This document shows positions 48,659 to 59,704 of a DNA stretch of 64,000 bases, piece after piece. The notes under the pieces were generated by a model. The model was given only the letters and a program-made list of their open reading frames with translations, was not told the origin of the DNA and ran no database searches. The DNA is from an uncultured Aeriscardovia sp. (GTDB taxonomy: Bacteria > Actinomycetota > Actinomycetes > Actinomycetales > Bifidobacteriaceae). The position numbers were made by a program, and so were the translations under genes. Each line of letters opens with the position of its first letter. The stretch's first letter is position 1. The stretch lies in contig CAIFER010000001.1 of NCBI GenBank assembly GCA_903789525.1, positions 1,116,001 to 1,180,000 of the forward strand, given 5' to 3'.

Positions 48659-49999
48659 ATGCCTGTCAAGGGATATCGCGTCACTCGTCTGGCACTGGAT
48701 CACTTTCGTAGCTGGACGAGCACGGTGGTGGATTTTGGGCCTGCACTCAACGTCCTCGTCGGGAACAATGGGATCGGCAAAACGAATCTCGTCGAGGCCG
48801 TGGAATTTCTCGCATCCGGATCCAGTCACCGCGCTTCTGCACCGAAGTATCTCGTTCAACACGGTCAACCGCATGCCACGATTCGAGCCAATATCAGTAT
48901 CGACAGCGAGAACAGTGGCAGCGATAGTAGTAATGACAGTGATGGCGTTGATGGCAGCAACGACCAGCCGATTGAACGAACTCTTGAGGCGACGATTCCG
49001 CTGCGAGGGGCAATCCGAAGTCGTATCAATGGTGGTCCGTCGCGATACTTCCGTCAGATCGTAGGAACTGTGAAAGCTGTCCTGTTTAGTCCGCATGATC
49101 AGCAGCTTGTTACTGGAGATCCTGCTGGGCGACGGTCATTTCTCGATCAGACGGCAACGATGATGTACCCAGAGTTCTATGCGTTGCGGCAAAATTTCCG
49201 GCAGGTTGTGCGACAACGAAATGCGGTACTCAAGCGGTTGTCTCAGCAGTACGGTCAAGAAATGGCGGCACAGCAAGCTCAAGCTAGTGGGATGGCTGGT
49301 CAGGAGCCTACGAGCTCGGTGGATCGGCAGATGATGTTATCTGAACTGGAAACGTGGACGTCACAGTTTATCGATACAGGAATGCGTATAACGACACTGC
49401 GTCAGAAAGTGATCCGTCAGCTTGCCGAACCGTTTACGCGAATTTACGCACGCCTTTCAGATAAGAGCGATCAGGCACGTCTGACATATGAGCCCTCATT
49501 TGCTGAAGCGATCCAACCGAATCTGAAACACGATGAGATTAAAAAGCAAATTGCCCAGCATTTTCAACGCATCTTCCCAGGTGAACAAGCGCGTGGAGTT
49601 TCGCTGATTGGTCCGCAACGAGATGATTTCCTCTTTTCACTCGATGACACTCCTGCGCGCGAATTTGCCAGTAACGGCGAAATGTGGACGATGGCGCTCG
49701 CGATGAGAATGGCACAATTCGAGTGCTTGAGCGCGAATGGTCTGACTCCAGTTCTGATCCTCGATGATGTCTTTGCCCAGTTGGACGAGGAACGCCGGCG
49801 CAGAATCATGCAGTTTGCGTGTCGGCAAGGCCAGACGCTTATCACAGTGGCAGCACGAAGCGATATTCCATCGGATAAAGAGATGAATCAGACCGTCAAA
49901 GTCATCGATGTGGCACAGATGGCACGCAAAGATCAGCATCCTGACAGCGTTACGGAAGCCACAGAAACCACGGATACGACGAAAGATCACCTGTCATGA
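48659..49999 (+). CDS. recF: DNA replication/repair protein RecF
   Basis: RLALDHFRSWTSTVVDFGPALNVLVGNNGIGKTNLVEAVEFLA; GVSLIGPQRDDFLF; LILDDVFAQLDEERR. Confidence 0.95.
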   Translation: MPVKGYRVTRLALDHFRSWTSTVVDFGPALNVLVGNNGIGKTNLVEAVEFLASGSSHRASAPKYLVQHGQPHATIRANISIDSENSGSDSSNDSDGVDGSNDQPIERTLEATIPLRGAIRSRINGGPSRYFRQIVGTVKAVLFSPHDQQLVTGDPAGRRSFLDQTATMMYPEFYALRQNFRQVVRQRNAVLKRLSQQYGQEMAAQQAQASGMAGQEPTSSVDRQMMLSELETWTSQFIDTGMRITTLRQKVIRQLAEPFTRIYARLSDKSDQARLTYEPSFAEAIQPNLKHDEIKKQIAQHFQRIFPGEQARGVSLIGPQRDDFLFSLDDTPAREFASNGEMWTMALAMRMAQFECLSANGLTPVLILDDVFAQLDEERRRRIMQFACRQGQTLITVAARSDIPSDKEMNQTVKVIDVAQMARKDQHPDSVTEATETTDTTKDHLS

Positions 50000-50604
50000 C
50001 GTCTGATACGGGTCGTGTGCAATCGCGGAAAACCGTAGGAACGGGGATTACAGACACTCCTGTTACTGTGACTCTTCATCTCAGCCCTACTGCCCTCCCA
50101 GCCTTCGTGTCATCGCACTATGTTCACCATCTCGTCTCACGTCAGCAATTGGAGCAGCAGTCTGAGAAAGCGCGGGAAAGTTTTGGCAAACCAGGGCGTG
50201 ATCCGAGCGATTTGAGTGTGGCAGTGCAGGTGTTTGCTCGTCAGCAAGGATGGGGTGCGTCATTGCGATTGGCGCGCATGTCACGGCAATGGGAACATGT
50301 GGTCGGTGCAGAGATTGCGGCCAATACATCAGTCGGAGATTTTCGTGATGGTGTGCTGACGATCCGTGCAAAGACGCCTGTGTGGGCGACGCAACTGCTG
50401 TATTTACTACCGACGATCACGAAGCGTGTCAAAAAGTGGCTTGCGCCGTCACAGGTGGTGCGCATTGAGATTCGTGGCGGACAGACGCGAACCAGTAGCA
50501 GTCGTGGCAACCGGTATGGTCGCGGCAATCGTTACAGCAACCATAATGGGAGCAGCTACGGTTTGCTTGGGCAGACAACGTATCATCCAGGTCAATGGGG
50601 ATAG
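49996..50604 (+). CDS. DUF721 family protein
   Basis: RQWEHVVGAEIAANTSVGDFRDGVLTIRAKTPVWATQLLYLLPTI; recF-gyrB position. Confidence 0.85.
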   Translation: MTSDTGRVQSRKTVGTGITDTPVTVTLHLSPTALPAFVSSHYVHHLVSRQQLEQQSEKARESFGKPGRDPSDLSVAVQVFARQQGWGASLRLARMSRQWEHVVGAEIAANTSVGDFRDGVLTIRAKTPVWATQLLYLLPTITKRVKKWLAPSQVVRIEIRGGQTRTSSSRGNRYGRGNRYSNHNGSSYGLLGQTTYHPGQWG

Positions 50605-50940
50605 TGCGGATGAATAATCACAGACTATCTCAATTCACAATTGTGCTGTGAGGCTCTCTGAACGCGTCGGGACATTAATGAGTTACAATAAGGACTAGGC
50701 ATATGAATGGATCTATGGCGCGCTGAATGGTCTTTTTGAGCATATTGTGAGTGGTTCGAGCTCTCATTATGAATGCTTGAATGCTCGGGTGCTTGATTGC
50801 TTCGAGCAAATCGAAAGATGTATCCACACGCGTCTGAATAATTCGGCGGCTTCTCCGCTCACGTATGCAGGTGTACATGTGCTGATGGTGGCATTGCTCT
50901 GTGCACAGCATATAGGCGAGGTGAGCCAGCTGAGGAAGGG

Positions 50941-53139
50941 ATGCGCATGAGCGAAGTCACAGGGTCTCAGCACGACGACAAAGACCTTCATACCGGCGCA
51001 CAATCGGCTGCCGCTAGCTCAGACGATGCTTCTGAAACGGCTGATATGGATGAGTCGGTTGCAGCAGTCAACAGAGCTCAGTCGCGCGCAGACCAATTGG
51101 CTCACGAAGACGAGCTCATTAAGAAGGAGGATCTTCAAGAGGGCGAGCTGAACTCCAACAAAGCCGGGCATTACAACGCCTCCGATCTCAAGATTTTGCA
51201 GGGGCTAGAGGCTGTCCGCCTACGCCCAGGCATGTATATCGGCTCAACTGGTCCACGCGGTTTGCACCATCTGGTGTACGAGATCGTCGATAACTCCGTC
51301 GATGAGGCGCTCGCGGGCTACTGCACGCACATTGAAGTCACGATCTTGGCGGATAACGGCATTCGCGTAGTCGATAACGGTCGTGGAATTCCTGTCGATG
51401 AGGTCCCAGGAACGGGCAAGTCAGGCGTCGAAGTCGTCATGACGAAGCTGCACGCTGGTGGCAAATTCGGCGGCGGCGGTTACACGGTCTCCGGTGGTCT
51501 TCACGGTGTGGGCATCTCAGTCGTGAACGCTCTGTCGAAGCGCATGGAGATCGTCGTACATCGTCAGGGCTACGAGTGGACGCAAACGTATATCAATCAG
51601 AAGCCAACTGCCCCACTCAAGCGTGGCAAGAAGATCGACGCCAAGGACACGGGTACATCCGTCACGTTCTGGGCTGACCCGTCTATTTTTGAGACCACGG
51701 ATTACGACTTTGAGACGCTCCGCACGCGATTCCAGCAGACCGCATTCCTCAACAAGGGTCTACGCATTAGCTTGACCGACTTGCGCGTTCCGGAAGATAA
51801 GGCATCTCAGCCGGATGACGAGGAAGGCGACTCGGACAACAAGGTCTCTTACGAGTACAAAGACGGCATTAAGGATTACGTGAAGCACCTTGTGCTCGCA
51901 CGCCGGTCCACGCCGATTGAGGACGAGATCGTCAACTTCGCGGCAGAAGACGTTAAGCTCGGTATTTCCGTGGATCTGGCCATTCAGTGGACGCGCGGCT
52001 ATCAGGAGACGTTGCGTACATTTGCTAACACCATCACCACGACGGAAGGCGGCGCGCACGAAGAGGGCTTCAAGGCCGCACTCACAGGCTTGATCAACCG
52101 GTATGCGCGTGAGAAGAACATTCTCAAGGAGAAGGAAGATAACCTCACTGGCGAAGATTGTCGTGAGGGAATTGTCGCGGTTCTCTCTGTCAAGTTGACG
52201 AATCCGCAGTTCGAAGGTCAGACGAAGACGAAACTCGGCAATCCTGAGGCAAAGACGTTCGTTCAGCGTGTCGTCACTGATCGACTGGGTGATTGGTTCG
52301 ACTCTCATCCTTCTGAGGCTCGAACGGTCGTGGAGAAGGCGATCGATGCTTCACACGCGCGTATTGCCGCGAAAAAGGCACGTGAGACCACACGGCGCAA
52401 GTCACTTTTCGAATCTGCCGGTATGCCAGATAAGCTCAAGGATTGCCAGTCAAATGATCCGTCACAGTGCGAGCTGTTCATCGTCGAGGGTGATTCTGCA
52501 GGTGGCTCGGCTATTCAAGGCCGGAATCCGATGATTCAGGCGATCCTGCCATTGCGTGGCAAGATTTTGAACACGGAACGCGCCAGTTTTGACCGCATGA
52601 TGCGCTCTGACACGATCAACGCTCTCATCACAGCAGTCGGCGCTGGTTATGGTGACAACTTTGATATTTCAAAGGCTCGTTACCACAAGATCATCATCAT
52701 GGCTGATGCAGATGTCGATGGCGCTCACATTGCCACCCTCATCTTGACACTGTTCTTCCGGTATATGCGGCCGATGATCACGCACGGCTATGTGTACGTC
52801 GCTATGCCGCCGCTGTACCGAATTCGCTGGACGAAGGGCCCACACGACTTCGTTTACACTGATGGAGAACGTGATCAAGCGCTCGCTAAAGGCAAGGCAG
52901 AAGGTCGTCAGCTGCCGAAGGGTGAAGGCATTCAGCGCTACAAGGGCTTGGGCGAGATGAGCTATCAGGAGCTGTGGGAGACTACCATGAACCCAGCTAC
53001 GCGCATCGTCAAGCAAGTTCATTTGGACGATGCTGAACAGGCTGACGCCACCTTCAACATGCTCATGGGCGATGAAGTCGGTCCTCGGCGCATGTTCATT
53101 GAGCGCAATGCTAAGAGCGTGAAGTTCATCGACGCGTAA
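50941..53139 (+). CDS. gyrB: DNA gyrase subunit B
   Basis: LEAVRLRPGMYIGSTGPRGLHHLVYEIVDNSVDEALAGYC; EGDSAGGSA; PLRGKILN; YKGLGEM. Confidence 0.97.
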   Translation: MRMSEVTGSQHDDKDLHTGAQSAAASSDDASETADMDESVAAVNRAQSRADQLAHEDELIKKEDLQEGELNSNKAGHYNASDLKILQGLEAVRLRPGMYIGSTGPRGLHHLVYEIVDNSVDEALAGYCTHIEVTILADNGIRVVDNGRGIPVDEVPGTGKSGVEVVMTKLHAGGKFGGGGYTVSGGLHGVGISVVNALSKRMEIVVHRQGYEWTQTYINQKPTAPLKRGKKIDAKDTGTSVTFWADPSIFETTDYDFETLRTRFQQTAFLNKGLRISLTDLRVPEDKASQPDDEEGDSDNKVSYEYKDGIKDYVKHLVLARRSTPIEDEIVNFAAEDVKLGISVDLAIQWTRGYQETLRTFANTITTTEGGAHEEGFKAALTGLINRYAREKNILKEKEDNLTGEDCREGIVAVLSVKLTNPQFEGQTKTKLGNPEAKTFVQRVVTDRLGDWFDSHPSEARTVVEKAIDASHARIAAKKARETTRRKSLFESAGMPDKLKDCQSNDPSQCELFIVEGDSAGGSAIQGRNPMIQAILPLRGKILNTERASFDRMMRSDTINALITAVGAGYGDNFDISKARYHKIIIMADADVDGAHIATLILTLFFRYMRPMITHGYVYVAMPPLYRIRWTKGPHDFVYTDGERDQALAKGKAEGRQLPKGEGIQRYKGLGEMSYQELWETTMNPATRIVKQVHLDDAEQADATFNMLMGDEVGPRRMFIERNAKSVKFIDA

Positions 53140-53195
53140 ACGTCGGAAGCAAGCGATTCCAGTAGAGCCAGTAGAGAACAAAGTCAGGAGAAATC

Positions 53196-56162
53196 GTGGC
53201 AGACGAAAGTGATCAGAATCCGCAGGATCCCAACAATGCCAATAACGGTAACGGCGGCAACGATAGCAACACCGCTAATAACAACGGTGACGGCAACGAT
53301 GACAACGGTCTGAGCGTCCCTGCAGGTTATGCGTCGTTCGACAACAACTTCGGCAACGCTGAGAACGAGCAGGTGATGAACAGCCTGGCGCACGGCGAAC
53401 ACGTGTGGAAGACCGATCTTGATCATGAGATGCGTGAATCCTATTTGGCATACGCGCTCTCGGTCATCGTCGAGCGTGCACTTCCAGATGTGCGCGATGG
53501 TCTGAAGCCAGTTCATCGTCGTGTCATCTACGCCATGTACGACGGCGGATATCGTCCGGATCGCGGGTACAACAAGTGCTCCCGTGTTGTCGGCGATGTG
53601 ATGGGCAAGTACCATCCACATGGCGATGCCGCTATTTATGACACACTCGTGCGTCTTGCGCAGCCGTGGAGTATGCGTTATCCGCTTGTTGACGGTCAAG
53701 GCAACTTTGGCTCTGCCGGTAACGATCCGCCAGCAGCAATGCGTTACACCGAGTGCCGAATGGCTCCCCTTGCCATGGAAATGGTGCGCGATATCGATAA
53801 GGACACTGTCGATTTCGTCCCGAATTATGATGGCAAGACACAAGAGCCAACAGTTCTGCCAGCGCGCTTCCCGAATCTGCTCGTCAATGGCAGCTCGGGC
53901 ATTGCAGTGGGCATGGCTACGAACATTCCGCCTCACAACATGCGCGAAGTGGCTGCAGGTGTGCACTGGGCGCTTGATCACCCAAATGCGAGCCGCGAAG
54001 AGCTGCTAGACAATCTCATCCGCCTGATTAAGGGACCAGACTTTCCAACGGGAGCAACGATCCTCGGTCATCGCGGAATCGAGAAAGCATACCGTACTGG
54101 CCGTGGTCTGATCACCATGCGCGCTGTCGTTAATACGGAGGAAATCCGTGGACGCATGTGCCTGGTCATCACTGAGCTGCCGTATCAGGTCAACCCGGAT
54201 AAACTCGTGACCCAAATCAGAGACGAAGTCCGCCAAGGCGTGCTGAACGGTATTGCCGATATGCGCGATGAGACGTCTGGGCGTACGGGCGAACGACTTG
54301 TCTTGGTGCTCAAGAAGGACGCGACCCCGAAGATCGTGCTCAACAACCTGTACAAGCACACGCAGCTGCAAACCACGTTCGGCGCCAACATGCTCGCCCT
54401 CGTGGATGGCACGCCTCGCACGCTTAGCTTGGACGGCTTTATCAGCCATTGGATCGATCATCAGCTTGACGTCGTCAATCGCCGTACTCGCTATCTGAAG
54501 AAGGAAGCACAGGATCGCGATCACATTCTTCAGGGCTATCTGAAGGCGATCGACATGATCGACCAGGTGATCCACACGATTCGCGCTTCTCGGACGCAGG
54601 ATGAAGCACGGACGGCTATCATGAAGCTCCTTGACGTCGATCAGGTGCAGGCAGACGCTATTTTGGCGATGCAGCTGCGTCGTTTGGCCGCTTTGGAGCG
54701 TCAAAAGATCGTCGACGAGCATAACGAGCTCATTAAGGCGATCACTGATTACAACGATATTCTCGCCCATCCGGAGCGTCAGCGTCAGATCGTCGGCGAC
54801 GAGTTGGACGGAATCGTGGACAAGTATGGCGACGACCGTCGTACGCGCATTGTGCCATATTCTGGTGATCTGGAAGATGAAGATCTCATCGCCGATCGCA
54901 CCGTGGTCATCACGCTCACCCGTTCTGGCTATCTCAAGTCCACGCCTGCAGACGACTATCGCGCTCAGCATCGCGGTGGCAAGGGAATCAAAGGCACGCG
55001 TTTGCGCGGTGGAGACGTCGTCGACCACTTCCTGACCGCCAGCACGCATGATTGGCTGCTCTTCTTCACGAACAAAGGCAGGGTCTACCGGATCAAGGCG
55101 TATGAGGTTCCGCAAGGCTCGCGCGATTCGAAGGGCCAGCATATCGCCAACTTGCTCAGCCTGCAGCCAGGTGAGCATGTTCAGTGTGTGTTGGGAATCC
55201 GCAGCTACGAGGACGCAAAGTACCTCGTTCTGGCCACCCGTTCCGGTCATGTCAAGAAGACGCTGCTCTCTGAATACGATTCACCTCGTCAAGGTGGTCT
55301 GATTGCCATCAAGCTCCATGGGGTTGAGAATGGCGATGCCTCGGCTGATGCCGACGCTCAGACTGAAAACGGCGCTCAAACAGGTGATAACGCTCAAGCT
55401 GACAACAACTCGAATGCGGATTCGGGTGATGAAGTGGTCGGCGCAGCTCTGGCAAACGACGGAGACGACATTATTCTTGTCTCCCGCAAGGGCATGAGCG
55501 TGCGCTTTAACGCCAATGAGAGCCAACTGCGGTCGATGGGCCGTGGAGCCGCTGGCGTGCTCGGAATGAAGTTCCGTGACGGCGACGAGCTGCTGAGTAT
55601 GGACGTCATCGCGCACCACTCCGATAAGGATCTGCTTCTCATCACTTCTGAGGGCTTCGGCAAGCGGACTCCGCTGAGTGATTACCATGTTCAAGGCCGT
55701 AACGGCTTCGGCGTCAAGGCGATGGCGCTCGCGGAAGGCCGTGGATCTCTGGTTGGCTCGGTCGTCGTGACTGCTTCTGATCAGATCATGGCTGTCATGC
55801 GTACAGGCAAGGTGATTCGCTTCGCAGTTAACGAAGTGAAGGAAACCGGCCGCAATACCCAAGGTGTCACGATCGCCAAGCCAGGTCGCAATGATCGCAT
55901 TGTCGAGATTGCAATCGCTGAGCCGGATGACGACGATGGCGAGAGAGCTAAGGAGAATGCTGAGGTTGCTCAGCGTGCCCAGTCGCTCGTCACGAAGGTG
56001 AGCGGAGTTTCTGCTGCTGCCACGATCATGGCAAACCCAGATCAGGCAGGTAGTATGGGCCAATCCGATAGCACCGATAGCACCGAGCAAGGTGACAGCA
56101 CGAGTCAATCTGATGGCACTGACCAAGCCAGTAGCGCCGGACAATCTAGTGATACCGAGTAA
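53196..56162 (+). CDS. gyrA: DNA gyrase subunit A
   Basis: [31 protein letters not shown]; catalytic Tyr in AAMRYTECR; GyrA-box-like QHRGGKG. Confidence 0.97.
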   Translation: MADESDQNPQDPNNANNGNGGNDSNTANNNGDGNDDNGLSVPAGYASFDNNFGNAENEQVMNSLAHGEHVWKTDLDHEMRESYLAYALSVIVERALPDVRDGLKPVHRRVIYAMYDGGYRPDRGYNKCSRVVGDVMGKYHPHGDAAIYDTLVRLAQPWSMRYPLVDGQGNFGSAGNDPPAAMRYTECRMAPLAMEMVRDIDKDTVDFVPNYDGKTQEPTVLPARFPNLLVNGSSGIAVGMATNIPPHNMREVAAGVHWALDHPNASREELLDNLIRLIKGPDFPTGATILGHRGIEKAYRTGRGLITMRAVVNTEEIRGRMCLVITELPYQVNPDKLVTQIRDEVRQGVLNGIADMRDETSGRTGERLVLVLKKDATPKIVLNNLYKHTQLQTTFGANMLALVDGTPRTLSLDGFISHWIDHQLDVVNRRTRYLKKEAQDRDHILQGYLKAIDMIDQVIHTIRASRTQDEARTAIMKLLDVDQVQADAILAMQLRRLAALERQKIVDEHNELIKAITDYNDILAHPERQRQIVGDELDGIVDKYGDDRRTRIVPYSGDLEDEDLIADRTVVITLTRSGYLKSTPADDYRAQHRGGKGIKGTRLRGGDVVDHFLTASTHDWLLFFTNKGRVYRIKAYEVPQGSRDSKGQHIANLLSLQPGEHVQCVLGIRSYEDAKYLVLATRSGHVKKTLLSEYDSPRQGGLIAIKLHGVENGDASADADAQTENGAQTGDNAQADNNSNADSGDEVVGAALANDGDDIILVSRKGMSVRFNANESQLRSMGRGAAGVLGMKFRDGDELLSMDVIAHHSDKDLLLITSEGFGKRTPLSDYHVQGRNGFGVKAMALAEGRGSLVGSVVVTASDQIMAVMRTGKVIRFAVNEVKETGRNTQGVTIAKPGRNDRIVEIAIAEPDDDDGERAKENAEVAQRAQSLVTKVSGVSAAATIMANPDQAGSMGQSDSTDSTEQGDSTSQSDGTDQASSAGQSSDTE

Positions 56163-56307
56163 GGCGATAGCTCAGCGAATTCGTCAGAAAGCTCACAGTA
56201 ATGAGATGAAGTAGTGAGGCGAAGTAATGAGTCGATTTTGGTCGACTGATGCAGTTGATTGGCCTAATCGATCGATCCGATTTGTTGATTTGATCGGTTG
56301 ACTCACA

Positions 56308-56367
56308 GATCGCCCGATTAGCTGATCGGTCGGTTGGCTGATCGGTCGGTTGGCTGATCGGGCGATC
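56308..56367. repeat. 16-bp tandem repeat (gctgatcggtcggttg x2.5) bracketed by an inverted repeat
   Basis: gatcgcccgat (56308-56318) pairs with atcgggcgatc (56357-56367); repeats between. Confidence 0.65.
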
Positions 56368-56373
56368 TCATTT

Positions 56374-56425
56374 CATTGCAAAGGGGTCCTGTTCCTTCCA
56401 TGAGGAGCAGGACCCCTTTGCAATG
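56374..56425. terminator. Strong bidirectional hairpin between gyrA and GH38
   Basis: cattgcaaaggggtcctgttcc-ttccatga-ggagcaggacccctttgcaatg: 22-bp stem with one G-U. Confidence 0.75.
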
Positions 56426-56470
56426 TCACCGATTTAATGTGGCATTTTGAGTGAGATGCGGCATGCGAAT

Positions 56471-59400
56471 TTATCTATGGAATCGTAGTGTCACAATCTG
56501 GAACGGATGAACAGTCAATTCAATCGAAGCTGGCTGGTTATCACTTGATGTCGTTGTATCTGATGCTTTTCTATCAATAGCAGGTTGAACAGCATCATTC
56601 GGCTTTTCAACCAGATCAACTTCTGAAACTGATTTCCATGCAAAATGAGTTGTGAGTTGAGCTCTCTCCTGTTGACCGATTGACTCGTATAGACGTACGA
56701 CGATGTCTCCTGAGCGGTCTTCAGCCATTTTGACCGCTTCTGGAAGTACACCTGAGGCCTCTGAGGTCTTCGATGTTAAGTCGCTAGGTGTGATCGTAAA
56801 AAGCGGAGCAACTGGATGTTGTCCACAAACATGCTGAGCTGGAACTGAAATGCGATAGCCCATTTGAATCGTTTGCTTGAGAGTTGTGCCTGGCTTGAAC
56901 AGTACCTCGAAGTCGTGTGGACCCACATCAGCGTGCGGAACTGGGAAGTGGGAGGCGCGCAAAAGTGTGAGGCGAATGCGCGTTCCTGGTAAACCGTTGG
57001 ATCTACGGAATGGCTTGACATCATGACCATAAATCACGTGGTTCGCAATTCCGACACCGAAGCCGCCATTTTCACATACACGGCACCAACGTTGCATCGC
57101 ATACTCATAACGTGCTTCATCCCAGCTTGTATTTGTGATGATTGGGCGAGAAATATGTCCGAATTGAACCTCAGATGTCTCGTGATCAGTCTGAAGAGCA
57201 AGTGGGAATGCAAGTTTGAGCACTCGATCGGACTCATTCCAGTCGATATGTGTCGCAATATGCAATGCAAATGTATCCGGATCTAAACTGATAGTTTTTG
57301 TGAATTGAGAATGGCCGATCGCTCCCCTCACTGTCAATTCGCCGAGCCCGTTGTGTGCTGACGGATCCCACTGAACTTGCCTGTCTCGGGCACCTGGTTG
57401 TGGCATGCGATAGTAGTTTTCATCGATATTCCAAGCATCAAATTCGCTAGGGTTATCGCGGAAAAGTTGCAATACATTGGCTGGGTGCTGTGGGTCGATG
57501 GCGTCGCGATTTGTATGGTGATCAAGCGCGGAAACAATTTGCCCTTCGCTTGTGACGGTATAACGCACGTCTGGGGAATCAAAGACATAGTGTGATGATC
57601 CGTCTGATGCAGTCTGAATACTCGTGCTGCAAGCATTTGATGCAGTAGATTGAGTGGACGGTTGAATAGGTTGCGCAATGGCACCTGCCGGAACTCCAAG
57701 CTGTGTGATTGGACCTGCATTTGCTGTCAATGGCAATGAACCTGAGCCTGTAAGTGCACGAAGAGACCGACGAATGATATCGCGTATTTGTGCCTCGAGC
57801 TTCTTCTGTTCACGCTCAACTTCGGCATAGACCCATGCGATTGACGACCCTGGCAGCGTGTCATGGAACTGATAGAGGCAGACTTGCTCCCAAATTGCTC
57901 GTAACTCGTCGTACGGATAAGCTAACCCTGCCTCAATGTATGCTTGTGTCGCCCACAATTCGGCTGCTCGGAGCAACGACTCGCACTCGCGGTTTCCATG
58001 TTTCGTATTCGCTTCAGAGGACGTTGTTCCACGGTGCTGCTCTAGATACAGCTCCCCTGTCCACGTTGGCAGTCCGAATGGGTTCGCTTCGCGCGTTTCT
58101 TTTTCGTTGGCGGTAAAGAAATCCTCTGGACTGCCTAGTTTCACAGTTGGAGAGCCAAGCAAACTGGCTTGTAGGTGTGCGTCCTCTAGCATTTCGCGCG
58201 TGGCACCGCCTCCGCCATCTCCCCATCCGAACAGTAGCAGACTTGACGAGGCAGAGCCTTTCTCTGTGTCGTTCTTCTCTGATGCGGCAACATCCGCGGG
58301 CGAGAGATCTGAATTGTATTTGTTACTTGGCGGGAAATGCGTGTAAATCGATGTCCCATCAATGCCCTTCCACAGGAACGTGGTATGTGGGAATCGGTCC
58401 GTATCGTTCCAACTAATCTTTTGTGTTACGAAATACTTGTTTCCTGCAAGTCGCATGATCTGTGGGAGATTGCCAGAGTAACCGAAGCTATCTGGGAGGA
58501 AGGCAACTGGACTGCAAAATCCGAATTCCTTGTCAAACCATGACGTACCCAGCAAAAACTGACGAGCCAATGATTCACCAGAAGGAAGATTGGCATCCGA
58601 TTCTACCCACATTCCACCAATCGGAATCATTTGGCCGGCGCTAACTTTTGTCTTCACACGCTCAAAAAGATCAGGATGCTGTGCTTTGAGCCATGCATAG
58701 TGTTGGGCACTTGTGGCGACAAATGTGTATTGGGGGTCACGATCCATAAGCCACAGCTGATTGGAGAATGTTCGAGCGACTTTGCGAGGAGTCTCACGCT
58801 CAGGCCACAACCACGGCGTATCAATATGTGCGTAGCCGGAAGCCCAGACAGTGAATGTTCCGTCGCTTGGCCGTGTGAGGACTGACTTCAAACGAGTGCT
58901 TGCTGCTGCAGCAGTTCCAGAAATATTATTTGTGTCAAGCTCGTCTGCCGCATTTTGTAGAGCGGTGAGGATCTGCGCACGGCGGGCGCGATCAGCAGGC
59001 AGCTGGCGTGCAAGACCGAGTAAAACACCCATCTGTCTGTTTAATAGCCATACAGGTCGATCGAGAAGACCCATATCCAAGCGGGTTAGCCGATATAACT
59101 CTGGACCAGATTTGACACCTTCGTCGCCTAGATCAGTTGGATAATAGGGGAACCCGTTAGGGATTTCCGGGTTCGCTGCTGCTTCGATCCACATATCAAA
59201 GTCATGTCCGGGAGCAGGAAGCGGGACAATATCATTGAATGGCTCGACAGCCTTAATGACTGTCCCGTCAGGACGATAGACCGTTCCCTCACACGAGAAG
59301 CCAGGGCCAAGATGACTGGATCCGAGATCAACAACGAGCTCAGGCGTGCAATTCTGATGGGATTCCCAGGAGCTGGGAACTGTCCCAGTGACGTGGATCC

Positions 59401-59641
59401 ACCACGTATCCCATGCTGCACCCCACGAATCTCCGATGTTCATTGGACTGAATTTGCCAGCATGCCATGCTTTTTGTGCCTGAGCAAATGAGACTGGCTC
59501 TCCCCCAACTTTCCACGCTTCAATCGTTTTTACTGCTGCGGTTGCGCGGTACAAAGCATTGGTGAGGTGCTGCGCTCGCATACGTTCTATGCGCATCATC
59601 AGCATTTTCTCGTGACTTGCTACTGGACTGACTTCCGCCAT
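56471..59641 (-). CDS. Alpha-mannosidase, GH38
   Basis: 1056 aa; FTVWASGYAHIDTPWLWPERETPRKVARTFSNQLWLMDRDPQYTFVATSAQHYAWLK; FLPDSFGYSGNLPQIMRLAGNKYFVTQKISWND. Confidence 0.9.
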   Translation of the reverse strand: MAEVSPVASHEKMLMMRIERMRAQHLTNALYRATAAVKTIEAWKVGGEPVSFAQAQKAWHAGKFSPMNIGDSWGAAWDTWWIHVTGTVPSSWESHQNCTPELVVDLGSSHLGPGFSCEGTVYRPDGTVIKAVEPFNDIVPLPAPGHDFDMWIEAAANPEIPNGFPYYPTDLGDEGVKSGPELYRLTRLDMGLLDRPVWLLNRQMGVLLGLARQLPADRARRAQILTALQNAADELDTNNISGTAAAASTRLKSVLTRPSDGTFTVWASGYAHIDTPWLWPERETPRKVARTFSNQLWLMDRDPQYTFVATSAQHYAWLKAQHPDLFERVKTKVSAGQMIPIGGMWVESDANLPSGESLARQFLLGTSWFDKEFGFCSPVAFLPDSFGYSGNLPQIMRLAGNKYFVTQKISWNDTDRFPHTTFLWKGIDGTSIYTHFPPSNKYNSDLSPADVAASEKNDTEKGSASSSLLLFGWGDGGGGATREMLEDAHLQASLLGSPTVKLGSPEDFFTANEKETREANPFGLPTWTGELYLEQHRGTTSSEANTKHGNRECESLLRAAELWATQAYIEAGLAYPYDELRAIWEQVCLYQFHDTLPGSSIAWVYAEVEREQKKLEAQIRDIIRRSLRALTGSGSLPLTANAGPITQLGVPAGAIAQPIQPSTQSTASNACSTSIQTASDGSSHYVFDSPDVRYTVTSEGQIVSALDHHTNRDAIDPQHPANVLQLFRDNPSEFDAWNIDENYYRMPQPGARDRQVQWDPSAHNGLGELTVRGAIGHSQFTKTISLDPDTFALHIATHIDWNESDRVLKLAFPLALQTDHETSEVQFGHISRPIITNTSWDEARYEYAMQRWCRVCENGGFGVGIANHVIYGHDVKPFRRSNGLPGTRIRLTLLRASHFPVPHADVGPHDFEVLFKPGTTLKQTIQMGYRISVPAQHVCGQHPVAPLFTITPSDLTSKTSEASGVLPEAVKMAEDRSGDIVVRLYESIGQQERAQLTTHFAWKSVSEVDLVEKPNDAVQPAIDRKASDTTTSSDNQPASIELTVHPFQIVTLRFHR

Positions 59642-59704
59642 GTCTTCCTCCGTCTTCGTTGATGGACATTAGCTGAATAATATTTTGAGGATCGCTTATA
59701 TCGT

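Noticed and set aside
50747-50950. 67-aa ORF upstream of gyrB
   Set aside because: Overlaps gyrB start, no good RBS or motifs.
54006-55250. 414-aa minus-strand ORF
   Set aside because: Antisense to gyrA; codon-bias artefact.
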